DNA of 64,000 nt, from the NCBI GenBank assembly GCA_013076295.1, contig RQOL01000824.1, positions 1,798,001 through 1,862,000 on the forward strand, read 5' to 3'. The stretch is from Sanderia malayensis (lineage: Eukaryota > Cnidaria > Scyphozoa > Semaeostomeae > Pelagiidae). The position numbers and the translations under genes were made by a program. The notes under the pieces were generated by a model, which worked only from the letters and a program-made list of their open reading frames with translations, was not told where the DNA came from and did not search any database. Below are positions 13,281-25,450 of the stretch, piece by piece; the stretch's first letter is position 1, and each line of letters starts with the position of its first letter.

Positions 13281-14105
13281 TACACGTTTTTTTTTTATAA
13301 GAAACCGGTTTATAAGAAACCTAGATCTAGACACCCAAAAATTTAAGAAACTTTTAGAACTACAAGGAAATATTTAAGAAACATTAGAAATTTCGGAAAC
13401 ACGTTTTTCCTTTACGGGTTGAACAAATGTCAACTACAGTAAGTGTGTTTTATGTGCAAAGCATAACATTGTCGGCTCCACATGACGATTTTTCACATTG
13501 ACGATTTTTCTTTGTTACACTCTTTTCTTTTTATAAGAATACTTAATTTTTTGCTGAGCCTCAATATTCTTAATTTTTTTCTATTTTGAGCCTCTGAATA
13601 TTCTGAAATTATTCTTAGCGCGGCAGAAAATACAGATATGGAAATACACTGCTATTATTATCATCAATGCCAAAAACGCATAGCTATTATATGGCTAACA
13701 GAAAAGTCCTTATTTCCTGTAGCACAGATTTTTTCGACACTTTCATCGAAATTTGGATGAGTATATTTAAAACCATTGCCCGTGCAAAGCACAAGAATTC
13801 AAAAATAAAAAACGCCTGCTAAAAATAATAGTTCCACAAGATCCTGAGCCTGACAATATTCTTAAAATTTTCTTAAATTTCACGAATTTTGAGCCTCATT
13901 ATTCTTATAAAGTTTATTCTTATAAAAAGAAAAGTATAATACTAATATTTTGCTACATCCACGTTTTTTTCTTCGTTTTCACTGCAAATTTTTTCATTAA
14001 ATTAAGAAACTTTTAAGAAACTTTTAGAACTAAATTGTGGCTAAAAATTAAGAAACTTTTACTACTAGGCCTTGCGCCAGGTTTCTTATAAAAAAAAAAC
14101 GTGTA
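13281..14105. mobile_element. Non-autonomous inverted-repeat DNA element, ~825 bp
   Basis: The left end reads TACACGTTTTTTTTTTATAA followed by GAAACC. The right end reads GGTTTCTTATAAAAAAAAAA followed by CGTGTA, its reverse complement. Just inside the left end an ATAAGAAACC word is repeated. The interior is AT-rich, with repeated AAGAAACTTTTAGAAC and GAGCCTCA-ATATTCTTA words, and has no transposase frame. A right-end copy in the opposite sense lies at about 51685-51764 and a related short copy at about 20712-20849. Confidence 0.7.
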
Positions 14106-15444
14106 TTCCTACTTCCTCAATAATCATAATTCATCATAATTCATAATTCTAATCAGAATCACAATTCTCGTGATTGTCCCACCCACATATTCAACAGACA
14201 TCATTTTCCTGTCTTTTTATTAGTCAATTTCCTTTTTTGACATTCAAATAGTATCCAAGTAGGCATTGAACCTTTCTTTATCAATTATGTAAGAATTTGT
14301 TAAAGGCTCAAATTTCATGAAAAGTTTCACATTTGTCGGCAAAGCTCACTTTAGCAAACAACCTAACAAATGTGACTCTCACGCTGAGTATTAAATTCAA
14401 ATTCAAGACTTTATTATCGTGTGCTTCGTTTCTTAATAATAAAACTGAGGGTTTTATCGAGAAGATACTTGAAGGTAAGTTTAGGAAAAATTTGTGAGGC
14501 ATGGGCACTTAATATTTCATGTTCCTGCTCATTTTGAATGAATTATATTGCAGCCTGAACTTTTTTGTGTGGACTTCTCACATTATCAAATTTCTCTCGC
14601 TGTTCAGGAATTGTTCAATAATTTCAGGGCTCAAAATCAAAGTCGTAGTTATTTAAAAATACGTATTGTACGATAAGCAATACATATTTCATCACAAGAA
14701 TACCCAAAACTCAAGTTTTCTTACAAACAAGTGAGTATTTTCAAGTGAAATTTTTTCACACAGGTTGGGAGTGAGATAAAACTTTCGAGATGAAACTCAA
14801 AATCTTATAATTTAGTATCATTCTTTTTGTTGTATACAATATGTTATCTTTAATTTCAGAACAATGTTCTCCGAGGTTCCAAGATAAAGCTAATAACTCG
14901 TAACTTAATCCTAGGAAAACCAATTAGAAACTGTTTTCAGAGCTGATATGAACTTTGATAGCCCAGCAAGCATGCAGTGCTAGAACTTGACCAATTCTTT
15001 GTTTACAAATTTTAAGTATTGTTTTGGATAGGAAATCCATCTGCAATAAAATTGAATATTTCAAATGTTTAAGGGTGACTACATTTGGAGTTAATTCTAT
15101 TAAAACTTAGAGATTTCGATAGAAATTGTTCAATGCACTCTTTATGTTACGTGAAAGGAATTGCGGGAAATCGTCATTAGAACAAATAAAAAAATTGAAA
15201 AAACTAGAGATCTCCAACCCTATTTTAAACGGTTGAGCAGGCGAAGAAAAACTTGTGTATGTTTACGAAAGGAGATAATAGTCGTGGAAACTCGATGTGA
15301 AGGTGTGAAGATAATTGAGAGAAATAATTATCCACATCTGTTCTTGGCTGTTTCTCAACCCTGTTGGGCAATGAAGATTTAGTCGCATAAAAGCAAATAT
15401 TATAATTTCTATTTGATTTGAATAAAAGAGGCCTTGGAGGAACA
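14106..15444. other. Region upstream of the potassium-channel gene
   Basis: AT-rich, no recognisable gene. It should contain the channel's promoter and 5' UTR, but I see no clear core promoter element. A start-less open frame runs in from 15418; the first ATG in it, at 15445, is taken as the start. Confidence 0.5.
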
Positions 15445-18207
15445 ATGAATTTCATTGCGGCCGACACTGCAAATGTGCTGGGAGATTTTAGTAGTACGAA
15501 TTATTTTCATCATTCTCTTCGGAGAAGTACATCTTTGAATTCTAATAATAATCATAGGTCTCAAGACGAGGGAAAAGGCCATCAACAGCAAAACAAGGGA
15601 GGACACCATCAGAAAACATGTGCAACATCTAGCAGTAGTAACAAAGGTTCGGAGGCAGATGAAAGTAAAGTGACCATGGCCGAGATTGCTGATGGCGAAA
15701 AAGGCTATGAAATGTCGAAGTTATTTGACAGGAATTCCAAACGACTGGTGCTCAACATATCTGGGAAAAGATACGAGACTTATGACAGAACATTGGCCAA
15801 ATTTCCAGACAGTTTGCTTGCTCTGCCTCAGCGAGAGATATTTTACGACCCGGTTGCAAATGAATATTTCTTTGACAGAAATCGCAAGGCCTTCAGCGCA
15901 ATCTTAACTTATTGTCAAACTGGGGCCTTGATCAAACCACCGACTTTAGATGAACGAATATTTGCTGCTGAACTGAGATTTTTTGGCTTTGAAGAAGAAT
16001 CTGACATGCATACACCTCCAACTCCAGAACAACCAACAAGATTACTACCGAAAAACAAACACCAACGCAGGCTTTGGGAATTATTTGAATATCCAGACAC
16101 ATCACTTTGGGCAAGATTGGTCGCTATATTCTCCGTTACTGTCATTATACTTTCAATAACAATGTTTTGTGTTGAAACGTTGCCTAATTTCAAGGAACCA
16201 CACTTTAAAATTGTCAAAGATGCTAACGGTTCTGTCATCTCGAGAACAGACAAGGGAGAGCGACTGAAAGTTGAGTACGCTCCAATTTTCAATAAAATCG
16301 AAACTTTTTGTATAGTATGGTTCACTTTGGAATATTTAGTAAGATTGGCCAGCAGCCCGAGAAAGTTTCACTTCCTGTACCAGCCATTAAACATTATTGA
16401 TGTTGTCGCAATCCTACCGTTTTATGTGACACTTGCACTGAACTCAGTAAACACAAGTGTTTCAAGTTTGTCAATTTTGAGGATCCTTCGACTTGTTCGT
16501 GTCTTCCGAATTTTTAAATTATCAAGATACAGCAAAGGTCTCAAAATTCTTGGCTACACCTTCAAGGTATCAAATTACTTCTATTTTCTCTTTAACTCTC
16601 GCATATTTGCTCATTTGATTCGCTTTTAAGCAAATGTTTTTCAATAATTCAAACAATGCTAGGCCCATTATAAACTATTTGTTTACATACTTCGCCTTTG
16701 TTTGCACACTGCCCGTGATGTTTTTAGGTTCTCGGTCATGGAAAGAAATGACCTTCATGTTAAGTTATTTTATCACAAGGAGTGTTGCTATTTCACGAAT
16801 CTCTTTCTTCTAAAACAAGCCATTAATAATTAATAGCAAGGAAGTAACAGGGTCATAAAATATTTATGCCTACTTCTAGTGTTTCTTCCTAGAAGTTCTT
16901 TATCTATGCACAGGAACTCAAGCACAACCTAGAAATTCCCATTGGGACACCTGGGGTCGGAAGAGACGCACCCCCAGTAACCCTGCCCATGTAAAATGCC
17001 CCCAAACTACTCAAAACAACCCGTAATTTGGATGTATTCAAACATTTCCCCTCTCTCTGTTCTCCAAATACATTTTGGGACCGTTTAACTCTTCAAGTGG
17101 CATAGAATTAATAAAAATTATCTGTTAACAAATTTTGTAAATTTTGCAGGCAAGTTTACAAGAACTTGGTTTATTAGCGTTCTTCCTGCTGATTGGAATT
17201 GTCCTGTTCTCCTCCGCTGCTTACTACTGCGAAGAAAGTGTCAAAGGCACCAAATTTAGAAGCATCCCCCATACCTTCTGGTGGGCCATTGTTACCATGA
17301 CAACTGTTGGTTACGGAGACATGACCCCGGAAACCCTTGGTAAGTTGTTAGTTTAGTTAGATTTGATTTTTCTACCCCCGCCCCAAATTTTTGGATCGCC
17401 CTGGGGTTGTGATGTAATTTAACAAGTTCTCCTCCGTTTGGAAAACCTCTCGCATTGCGGGATACAACTCACTTTCACCCGCTTTTTAACAAACTCCCAG
17501 TCTTGGAAAACATCTATGTTTATTGTTAGTTCCACCATGCTTAAAGGCTTGTTACAATGAGATTCAAAAATTCTGAACTATATACTAGGAAGACCAACTA
17601 TATCCCTATAGTTGGCCTTCGACGGAGTGAAACAGCGATCTTCAACAAAATTGGGGTGGGATTTTCATTGTTATTGCCTCCGATCTGAGAGGAGCAGCGA
17701 TCTTAAACAAAAGTGGGGTGCTTCATGAGAAAGCATTACTCAGATCTTTAAACAGTTAAGAACGTTCATTACCGGGTTTTTGAAAGCTAGGGACATCGGA
17801 AAGATTTTAATGCACGAAATTGAAAGAGAAATTACCGTGAAAGCACGGCACTGAGTAATTTATGATTTCCGAATGTATTACATTGAATTTCAGGTGGAAA
17901 GCTTGTGGGCTCCTTCTGCGTTCTACTTGGCGTTCTTGCAATAGCTTTCCCGGTACCCGTGATCGTGAACAATTTCACCTATTACTACACTCTTGAACAA
18001 GGCGGACCAGAATCACTGGATGAAGAATACGCATGCGCGCCACTTGGTGGTCGGTTCAAAAGTGAAAGTAGTAGTTGTACGGAGAACTCGCAAATCCCCA
18101 AGATTGTTATTGATAAAGTGAATGGTAAAACTGTTGGTTGCGAAGAGAATGGCAATGATGAAATGTCTCCTTTATACCAACAACTACAATTGGAATCAAA
18201 CGTGTGA
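15445..18207 (+). CDS. Voltage-gated potassium channel, Shaker/Kv1-like
   Basis: Tetrameric plasma-membrane K+ channel subunit. Exons 15445-16566, 17150-17339 and 17894-18207 join in phase to 541 aa. The T1 tetramerisation domain is about residues 99-184 ([12 protein letters not shown] to the RFFGFEEE region) and lacks the HX5CX20CC zinc motif of Kv2-4, which supports Kv1. S1 is about 223-242, S2 283-302, S3 315-332, S4 342-362 with the regularly spaced Arg/Lys of Shaker ([16 protein letters not shown]), S5 378-400, the filter TTVGYGDM 425-432, and S6 has the PVPV bend 457-460. The N-terminus is long and rich in Ser/Asn/His/Gln. The C-terminus ends Glu-Ser-Asn-Val, a class I PDZ-ligand pattern. 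Exon 2 encodes S5 plus the pore; S6 lies in exon 3. Intact; no odd pore residue. Confidence 0.95.
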
Positions 18208-20224
18208 TTTCGGTTATTATGGACAGTGATATTTTCAAGTCTATGTAGAGATACATAAACCCACGAACTACATATATGCATATTGCCCCCCCCCCCACGA
18301 TGCCCAACAATTAGGTGGTCGAAGAAAACGGTTTCATCAAATGGATTGTTCTGAAAATGGTGTAATCCAAAATTTGATTGGAACAACGTGAATTAAATCT
18401 GGATTAGACGTTTAAAAATCTTGTCCAGTGAATCGAAGACTAACTTAACGTAATTATCTCAATCTAATCGAATCTGGTATTGGATTTGCTACCGCAATCC
18501 ATTAATCCACCGACGAATCCGATTGATCTGTAATTAGCGCACTAAATCTCGATTTAGCGAACTATTTAGATCCACCAAGAACTCGCACCCAAGCTAAGTG
18601 AAAGGATTTGCAAAGGATCAGATATTAAATGGTTGAGCCGGAAATCCAAAAAGGTCTGGCAATAGAATTGACTTGACTTGACTTGTATTTAATGTACATT
18701 TGGTTAAAGAAACTCTAATAATATATATATTTTTTAAATTGCGTTTTCGCGATATTTTTGTTTATTAGTTTTTGCATTCGTAAATTAGTATACAGTATAT
18801 ATAGCGTCTGTTATCCCGAAAAAATATTTTGTTCCACTTAGGACATTTCGAGATATTTTCAAAAGTTTTTATATTTGCAAAAAAGTTTTCCTATCGTTTT
18901 TCTACATATATTTTTCGAAGTGTTGCATATCAAGTATTTATACTACGTTTCTAGCCAAGCACCTGACACTAATTTTATTTCTTTATCTTCATATCTTAAA
19001 GAAATTTCTTTATCTTTATATCTTAAAAGATCCAAAAGGTAGATTGTGGAATCTAAGTAGAACGGTCGAACCTTGAAGAAATGCCAAAATTTTTCGGCAC
19101 AGCATGAATAGACTTGCTGCACAGTCCTAGTGTAGCTTATCACGAGTCCTAGTGTAGCTAACAACAACCAATCGCCATAGAACCTCGTTGAGCGATGGCT
19201 GCCGTGGTCTCCTCCACAGCGGCGAAACCTGGCCGTTGTGTAGCAAGGCTTGGTACATCAAGCCAATTATAAACTATAAATCGAAGAATTTCACCAAGGG
19301 GCAATTTGTTCGTTTCTCGAATTCCATTCCAGAATTCTTCTGATATTCCACAAGTATTCATGCTGTAGTTATTGCTAGGTATACAGGAATTAATATAATT
19401 TTGGGTATTTCTAAGACTAATTAATGTTTTTGAATCCCTTGTGAAGATATATACGTATTTTTAACATGTTGCACGAGAATCATTTCTCAATCAAATTCAT
19501 GTCTAGTAACTTGCAAAGTTTGTTTAATTATGAAAATCAGAAATCTCGATGTTGTTTCTTTCTTTTTTTCTTTCTTTCCTTCACTTCCAAATATTTAAAC
19601 ACCAACTCTCAATTCTTTAGAAAATCAACAACATCTATGGATATTCTAAGTTCTCTAATGTTTAAGTCTTGTTATACACCTATTTTATTCATGAAAAACA
19701 ACCGCGAAAGTGTTTTCTCCAGTTTCTCGCGAACAAAACGATAATAAGAACATCATGTGAACAAAATAGCTAGTAACGTAAGCTTTGTAAGTTTTACACA
19801 GCCCAGTAAAAACTTTCAGTGAAAAATATTTTTGTATATTTTTAATATTTTAAGGATTGAATCAGCTTTATAAGTTTCTTGCCTCGAACTACCACTTAAA
19901 GACCAGTATTGTAACCGCCTTTTTAATAATTCCAAACTTTTAAAGAACTTATACTTGTTAGACCACACTTTATTCGAACAATTTACAGTCTAATCACACA
20001 TTGTTCTTTTTAATTGAACGTCTTTCTTGCCTTTTTAGCCAAAATTGTACCCGCACTTCCAAGCTCCTTGCGGCTAATGCAATCTTTTCGTACCACAATT
20101 TGGTCAAACCAAGCCCTAAGATAAGGAGTTTTAAGGACCAGGCTTTGCGGCAGGCTCTTAATAGCTGTTACAAATACATATTGCGGAGGAGAATAATTAC
20201 TCCTGGACCAAGATCAAGCACCAG
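18208..20224. other. Intergenic, AT-rich
   Basis: Holds the channel 3' UTR and flanking DNA. I see a run of C (18287-18297) and GACTTGACTTGACTTG at about 18670. No recognisable gene on either strand. Confidence 0.5.
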
Positions 20225-20389
20225 ACTCACTCCATTACGTCCCAGTGCCTGGCTCGTAACTCGCTCAACACAAGGAACAATACAAATCAGGCACAGGGAC
20301 GCAATGTTGTGAGTATAATCAAGCACCGCAAATCTATTTTTAGTCACACAGAGTGAGAGCACAGGGACGCAATGTAGTGAATCTATAGT
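20225..20389. mobile_element. MITE-like element, second copy of the ACTACATTGCGTCCC family
   Basis: Left end ACTCCATTACGTCCCAGTG and internal GGCTCGTAACTCGCTCAACA match the element at 8176. AGGGACGCAATGTTGTGAG appears at about 20295 and AGGGACGCAATGTAGTGA closes the element, so the right end is duplicated. Confidence 0.6.
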
Positions 20390-20711
20390 TGCACTTCATC
20401 TAAACCTATCAAGTCAATCATTTCGTGGTTTTCTTGGTACAAAAATAAGCATAATAAATCAATGGAGAATTTGAAATATGCACCCATTAACATTTTCTTC
20501 TCACACTTCCCAAGATATTTTTGACTGCGTGAATTCTCATTAAAAATAAGACGCCCAGGGCCACTTGCTAAGATTCTTCACAGGTAGTTATAAATTTGAT
20601 CAAGTGATAATCAGTTTGCGGAGAATGTTCCCATGGAAGAAGAACAAGATCGTCCTGTCATGTGAGAGGATAGTTGGAGTTTGCTGAAAAGGGAGCAGCT
20701 ATTCAACAAGG

Positions 20712-20849
20712 TACAACCTTTTTTATAAGAATATAGTCTATAAGAATATTCAGGCTCAAAATTACCAAAAAACAATGGAAATTTAAGAATAACAATGAAA
20801 AAGATCAAGGATCAGCATATGTTAAGGTATTCTTATAAAAATGTGTGTA
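20712..20849. mobile_element. Short inverted-repeat element (ATAAGAAT family)
   Basis: Begins CCTTTTTTATAAGAATA and ends TATTCTTATAAAAATGTGTG, imperfect inverted repeats. The interior has the same GGCTCAAAAT and AAGAATAA wording as the 13.3-14.1 kb element. About 138 bp, non-coding. Confidence 0.55.
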
Positions 20850-21225
20850 TTTAGGGGACTGCTGTGCTCCTCCCCCCCCTCTTCTTGCCCCTACCATGAT
20901 TCCAGAAATGCAAAGGTTATCCTCTATTCAAACATGCTATTCCATTCAATTGTTGGAGTTGTCAGAAGTTGTGTTTATAAGTAGTCTCCAAGGAAACTGT
21001 TTCCGCCCCGGTTGGCCTTCCATGTCCCTGTTTAGCCTACGCCCCTCCCTATCCCCTCCCTATCCCCTCCCTAATCAGTCACAGTGGTAACCTTGACTGA
21101 TTACTTCTTCTCTTTTCAATTGAATACAAGGAGACACCAATAACGTTATCGATTGCAAAGCAAATAATTTCGACTTCATTGTGTTCGGATAACATAGATT
21201 AGAAACCTTTAGTAGACGGTAGACA

Positions 21226-21484
21226 ATGACTGACATTGACATTAATGTGACCCGAATCCTTTCAACCACAGCTAACAAAGTAATAGAAAGGAGAAGCTCG
21301 CCAAAATTGACTCAACACTCAACTCAGACAGCGCGCATCGAACGCACGGCGGCGCTTTCGCATGAATCGTGCGGTTATAGTGCGAGAGAATCAAAGCGAA
21401 GGTTCACAAAACCTTATTATAAAACCAAGCCACAGAACATTGATATATCTAAACGACGAGTGAAGATAACACAAGGGATATCAG
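21226..21484 (+). CDS. Candidate upstream coding exon, function unknown
   Basis: An ATG-started frame of 86 codons, locally richer in GC than its surroundings, ends at a good donor (ATATCAG/GTAAGG) in phase 1. The next plausible acceptor, TTTTAG at 22686-22691, opens an exon in the compatible phase that reads without a stop into the ATG of the ependymin-related gene at 22712. It could therefore be an alternative first exon of that gene, giving a longer basic N-terminus before the hydrophobic segment. The peptide is Ser/Thr/Arg/Lys-rich and resembles no family I know. Phase agreement alone has a one-in-three chance. Confidence 0.35.
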
Positions 21485-22711
21485 GTAAGGCACATGTGTT
21501 CTACGTGTGTATTAATTTATCAAATTATGGACCGTGTTTGTTGTTATCACGGGTTCAGACGGGCTGACAGACTTGATACAAGACGGCTGGTGTTCAGTTT
21601 GACCGGAGAGGAGAGGATGTCGACGTATTTGTAGTAGTCCAGATAATTGTGGAAATATTTCTATCTGGTATCTCGTGTCTCCCTCATTGTCAAGAACACT
21701 TAGTAGAGATAACCGAATCGATAAGGGATAAATATAGGAACGCGGACTACCGCAATTACGAAAATAAATAATAATGGCCGAATGGAAGGGGAGGGTAGGA
21801 TGTTGTACAGTGTATGCTTGAAGCCTTGCTTAACACTGCCCTTAAAACATCCTCTCTTCTCAACCACAGAGTGCGGATTTAGTTTATTTAAATCCTCAAA
21901 TGTATATATATACATTTGTGTGACACAACGTGAACAACATTGCAGTTTAACAAATACGGGCATGAAATAGGAAAACTCCAAATAAAGAAAAAATCGAATA
22001 GCAGAGATGCCAGAGAGATTTTGTTTTGAGATTGATCTTGAGCGAAATTTAAGAAACTCCATTTCTAGTATATGTGATCTAATTAGGCGAATTGAATGAC
22101 TAGAGTCTGTTTGTATGGTTAAGTACACATTTGGACAAAGGGGATATTGCCGAAGAAAAGGTAAACAGATGAGGCCGCTAGAATGAAGAACGCCCTTGAG
22201 CAGAATGGCGGAGAATAAAGATCATGGCATGTCGACACAGCAAGGGAGCATTAGTGTACAAACAGAGGGGTGCTTGAGAACAATGGGGGCACGGGAAGAT
22301 AGGGGACGGGGTTTTAGAGATGTGGGTATCGTGGTAAAGCATTTGGAGAACAGAAAGAGGGTGTTACGAGACGGTAGTTGCGGATGGGACTCTGGAGAAA
22401 GCTGCTGAAATTGGGATAAGAATATTGGGAAAGAAAAGCAATAAAGGAACAAGGCCTTAGAAGATGAGATGAAGGATAGACCATTGGGATTATGTCGAGG
22501 ACTTAAACACCGGAAATCTTAAAACTGAACTGAGTTACACTGAGCATGAATAATTAACATGAACACATAATTTACCCCCTCGCAATCACCAAGACGCAAT
22601 GGGAATCCAAATTCATATGGGACTATTTCCAGGGGGAGACATAATAGAAATACTAACTCGCTTACTTTTTTGTCTGCTGTATCTGTTTTAGGTTCGATAC
22701 CTTTGCGAAGA

Positions 22712-25386
22712 ATGCATCTCATGCCAAATGGTCCGACCCTTTTTATTGCCGTCGGCATTTTGCTTCGCACAATTGATTCATTGTCAGTGACGGGCCTAAA
22801 AGACGAACCATTAGAGCTCAGTGAGGAGTACTGTTCCACAGGGCCGCCAGGCAGATATTGTCTCAAAGATTTATCCGGCTATTATGATTGCAGAATTGAC
22901 CCGAAAACTGGAACCTACATTGACAAAATACACAGTTGCAAGGAGGAAACGCGGTCAGTATAAACCCCCGTCTCGTAAAACAATTTTAATTGATTTCATT
23001 TGGACAGAATGAAGAGTACAGGGTGTCAAATTAGCTAATCATAGTCCTCAAATCCCCTTTGAGTTGTTTTCAGCCAGATAAACTTGAGGTGGAATAAAAA
23101 TCTTTGTGTCTGATACAAGATTTGCTGTTTTTAAAACGTTTTCCTTATTTCGTTTTTAATTAAAATTGCTCGTCTTTGTTGTCGTGTAGATTTAGGCCAG
23201 CGAGTAGCTTTGTTTGTTGATGAGATTGTGTGCTTTCTCAAAAGGCGATCTTCTTTGCTAAAATAATCGTATCCTTGGCTTAAACATTAGCTGCCGCTAA
23301 GCAGCAACTAAAATATTTCCGATATTTGAATATTCTTACGCGCTCTGCTTTCGATTTGAGTGAACAAGCGGTCCTTGATTCAAGAGTCACCTTTTATAGC
23401 AAGTTTTAGATCCAAGGTATGCAGTGATGTTTCGCTAAAATTGGGTCATTTTTCAACAAACTGTTGATAGTTTTTGATCAGCAAGCTTCCAGCAATTCCA
23501 CTTACCGTAAATCCTCGAATAAGCCCCCGGAGGCTTATTTTAGCCAAGGACTTTTTTCCACTGCAGTATGTTAGAGGGAGCATTAAAATAAAATCATTAT
23601 CGGTATATTTTGCAGAACGATTATTTATATTTATATTTTGGAGCCCGATTATTGTTCAATATTAAGCAAAATAAAGTCTTTACGATGCCACAATCAATAA
23701 AGTAATTGGTTTAAACTAGCTGTTATTTGCAATACATTCACTAAACAACTTCAATGTCTGGAAACTTGGGCTCAATATTCTTGCAAATGATTATCAGGAT
23801 GGGGGCTTATTCAAGGATTTACGGTAAATAGGAGTGAAAAATGAGGATGTCTTCAAAGTTGTGTCAGGATGTTTTCAAAATAATAAAATATCTTGTATTG
23901 GCATTTATAACCCCCGTCAAGGCGTCATATAACCAATAGGATAGAATTGCTAAAACATCGTACTTTGCAGAAGCAAGGGTTTAACTATAGCGTTTTCTTT
24001 TGGGTCTTTAACAGCGTTGTTAATTTCTCGATCAATCTCTGTTCTTAGATGCGGCTGTTACTATGGTCCAAAGTGTCCCCAGAAGTTGTCAGACCCTTGC
24101 GTGGCGTACGTAGTTCCTCCAGAGTTTCCACAGTCGTATTTGTTGTCGTATACCGGAGAAAAAGAAACGTGCACACCACTAGGTTGCATCACGACTACGT
24201 ATTCGGGTATAAGGTAGGCGAATTCACAGCATTTTCCCATATTGCACGACAGTAAAGACCCGCCGATAAGAACCCATTTATACAAAAATAGAAGAAACAA
24301 TGGCATATTGTTTTTAACAATGGAAGAGAGAACACTTTTCTGTGTTCAAACAATAAAGCTAAAAAGTCTGTAGGCTCTTATGTGTTGGTTTATACTGTAC
24401 TTTTTATGCAATAGGCCCTTTTCCCATTTGTTTTTTGAAAATGAGATCCAACCAATATCGAATGCTTTTACATTGACCTGCTATTGCATCCACCTTAATG
24501 TGACCAGTCGTTGCTTACAATTGCGTCCACTTTAATGTGACCGGTCCTTGTTTATTGTGTTGTTAGATACCAAGATACGAAGAACAAAGGGCGATTCAGA
24601 GAGGACACTACTGGAACAGGTGGAGTGGAAATGACCGTCCTTATATTCTCTAATGGAGCTCAGGTAAATCAATTCAATTTAATGATTGGATTCAGTTCAA
24701 CTCAATTTAATGATTGGATTCAATTCAACTCAATTTAATGATTGGATTCAATTCAACTCAATTGCGAGCCAGCATAATATCATGAGCAACTTAAATTTGA
24801 GTTTTAACTTGCTGTGGCTCACAATATTCTGGACTTGATATTAGTAAGCATTACTGAACATCAGTAATATTTTTCTCATGTATTTCAATTAAATCTGGAA
24901 TATGTTGTCTGTTGCATCAGTGCGAAGTAGGCAACGTACGCCAGCACTGTACTCCAATACTTCTTATTTGTAATGTGAAATTGAATCTAAATTGGATCTG
25001 AATTGAATCTGAGTCTTGTTGCTTTGCAGTATAACATCGATTGGGATTTGAAGAGTTGCAAAAAATCAGCTGCCCCTCCACTGGGTCCATTTCAAATCCC
25101 TCATTACTACTCATTCAATGGCAAGGAACTGGTAAACGGTGTAAACGCGGACAGATGGCATTGGTTTGAAGGCGCGCATAATTCCGGCGAAGGATACCTA
25201 TCGAGCTATATATACGCCACATATACACCGAACCAAGATTACGTCCCTGTAAAGATCTATCATGCTTCGAACTACGGCCCTCCTGTGAAACAGTCTACCT
25301 GGTGGAACGAAACAACCGGGGAGTTTAAGCGCACAACGTTCGATGATTCGAAATTCAAGATTCCATCGTTCTGCAAAATATACTGA
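22712..25386 (+). CDS. Secreted ependymin-related protein
   Basis: Exons 22712-22953, 24049-24213, 24567-24663 and 25030-25386 join in phase to 286 aa. The start is the first ATG before a hydrophobic stretch (PTLFIAVGILL) that looks like a signal peptide. Next comes a Cys-rich segment (GRYCLKDLSGYYDC, then CGCYYGPKCP), a possible small disulfide module. From about residue 90 the layout follows the ependymin family: DPC, an RYQDTKNKGRFRE strand, a YNIDWDLKSCKK segment, PFQIP, a Trp-rich part and the family's terminal FDDSKFKIPSFC. Ependymin-related proteins are secreted or lysosomal glycoproteins of lipid-binding fold; the ligand here is unknown. NET and NGT-type N-glycosylation sites are few. 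The last codons lie in DNA homologous to an element in intron 1 (see 25368-25450). Assignment is by remembered family pattern. Confidence 0.75.
23502..23827. mobile_element. MITE, TTACCGTAAATCCTCGAATAAGC family, in intron 1
   Basis: About 326 bp bounded by TTACCGTAAATCCTCGAATA and TATTCAAGGATTTACGGTAA, imperfect inverted repeats of about 23 bp. The internal TTTGCAATACATTCACTAAA and TGCAAATGATTATCAGGATG wording is shared with copies at 36289-36565 and 45685-45970. No coding capacity. This copy also contains a segment (23538-23620) that matches 25368-25450 in reverse orientation. Confidence 0.85.
24671..24763. repeat. 28-bp tandem repeat, 3 copies
   Basis: Three near-identical units around AATTTAATGATTGGATTCAA, period 28 bp, starting 8 bp after the exon 3 donor of the ependymin-related gene. 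Confidence 0.85.
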
Positions 25387-25450
25387 TGCGATAATGATTT
25401 TATTTTAATGCTCGCTCTAACATACAATAGTGGAGAAAAATCCTTGGCGC
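25368..25450. repeat. Segment homologous to the intron-1 MITE, spanning the stop codon
   Basis: CGTTCTGCAAAATATAC at 25367-25383, then CGATAATGATTTTATTTTAA, GCTCTAACATAC and AATCCTTGGC, match the reverse complement of 23538-23620 with a 5-bp insertion and scattered substitutions. The block covers the last five codons, the stop and the start of the 3' UTR of the ependymin-related gene. Confidence 0.75.

Noticed and set aside
15915..16325. 136-codon minus-strand frame
   Set aside because: It is antisense to the potassium-channel exon and arises from its codon pattern.
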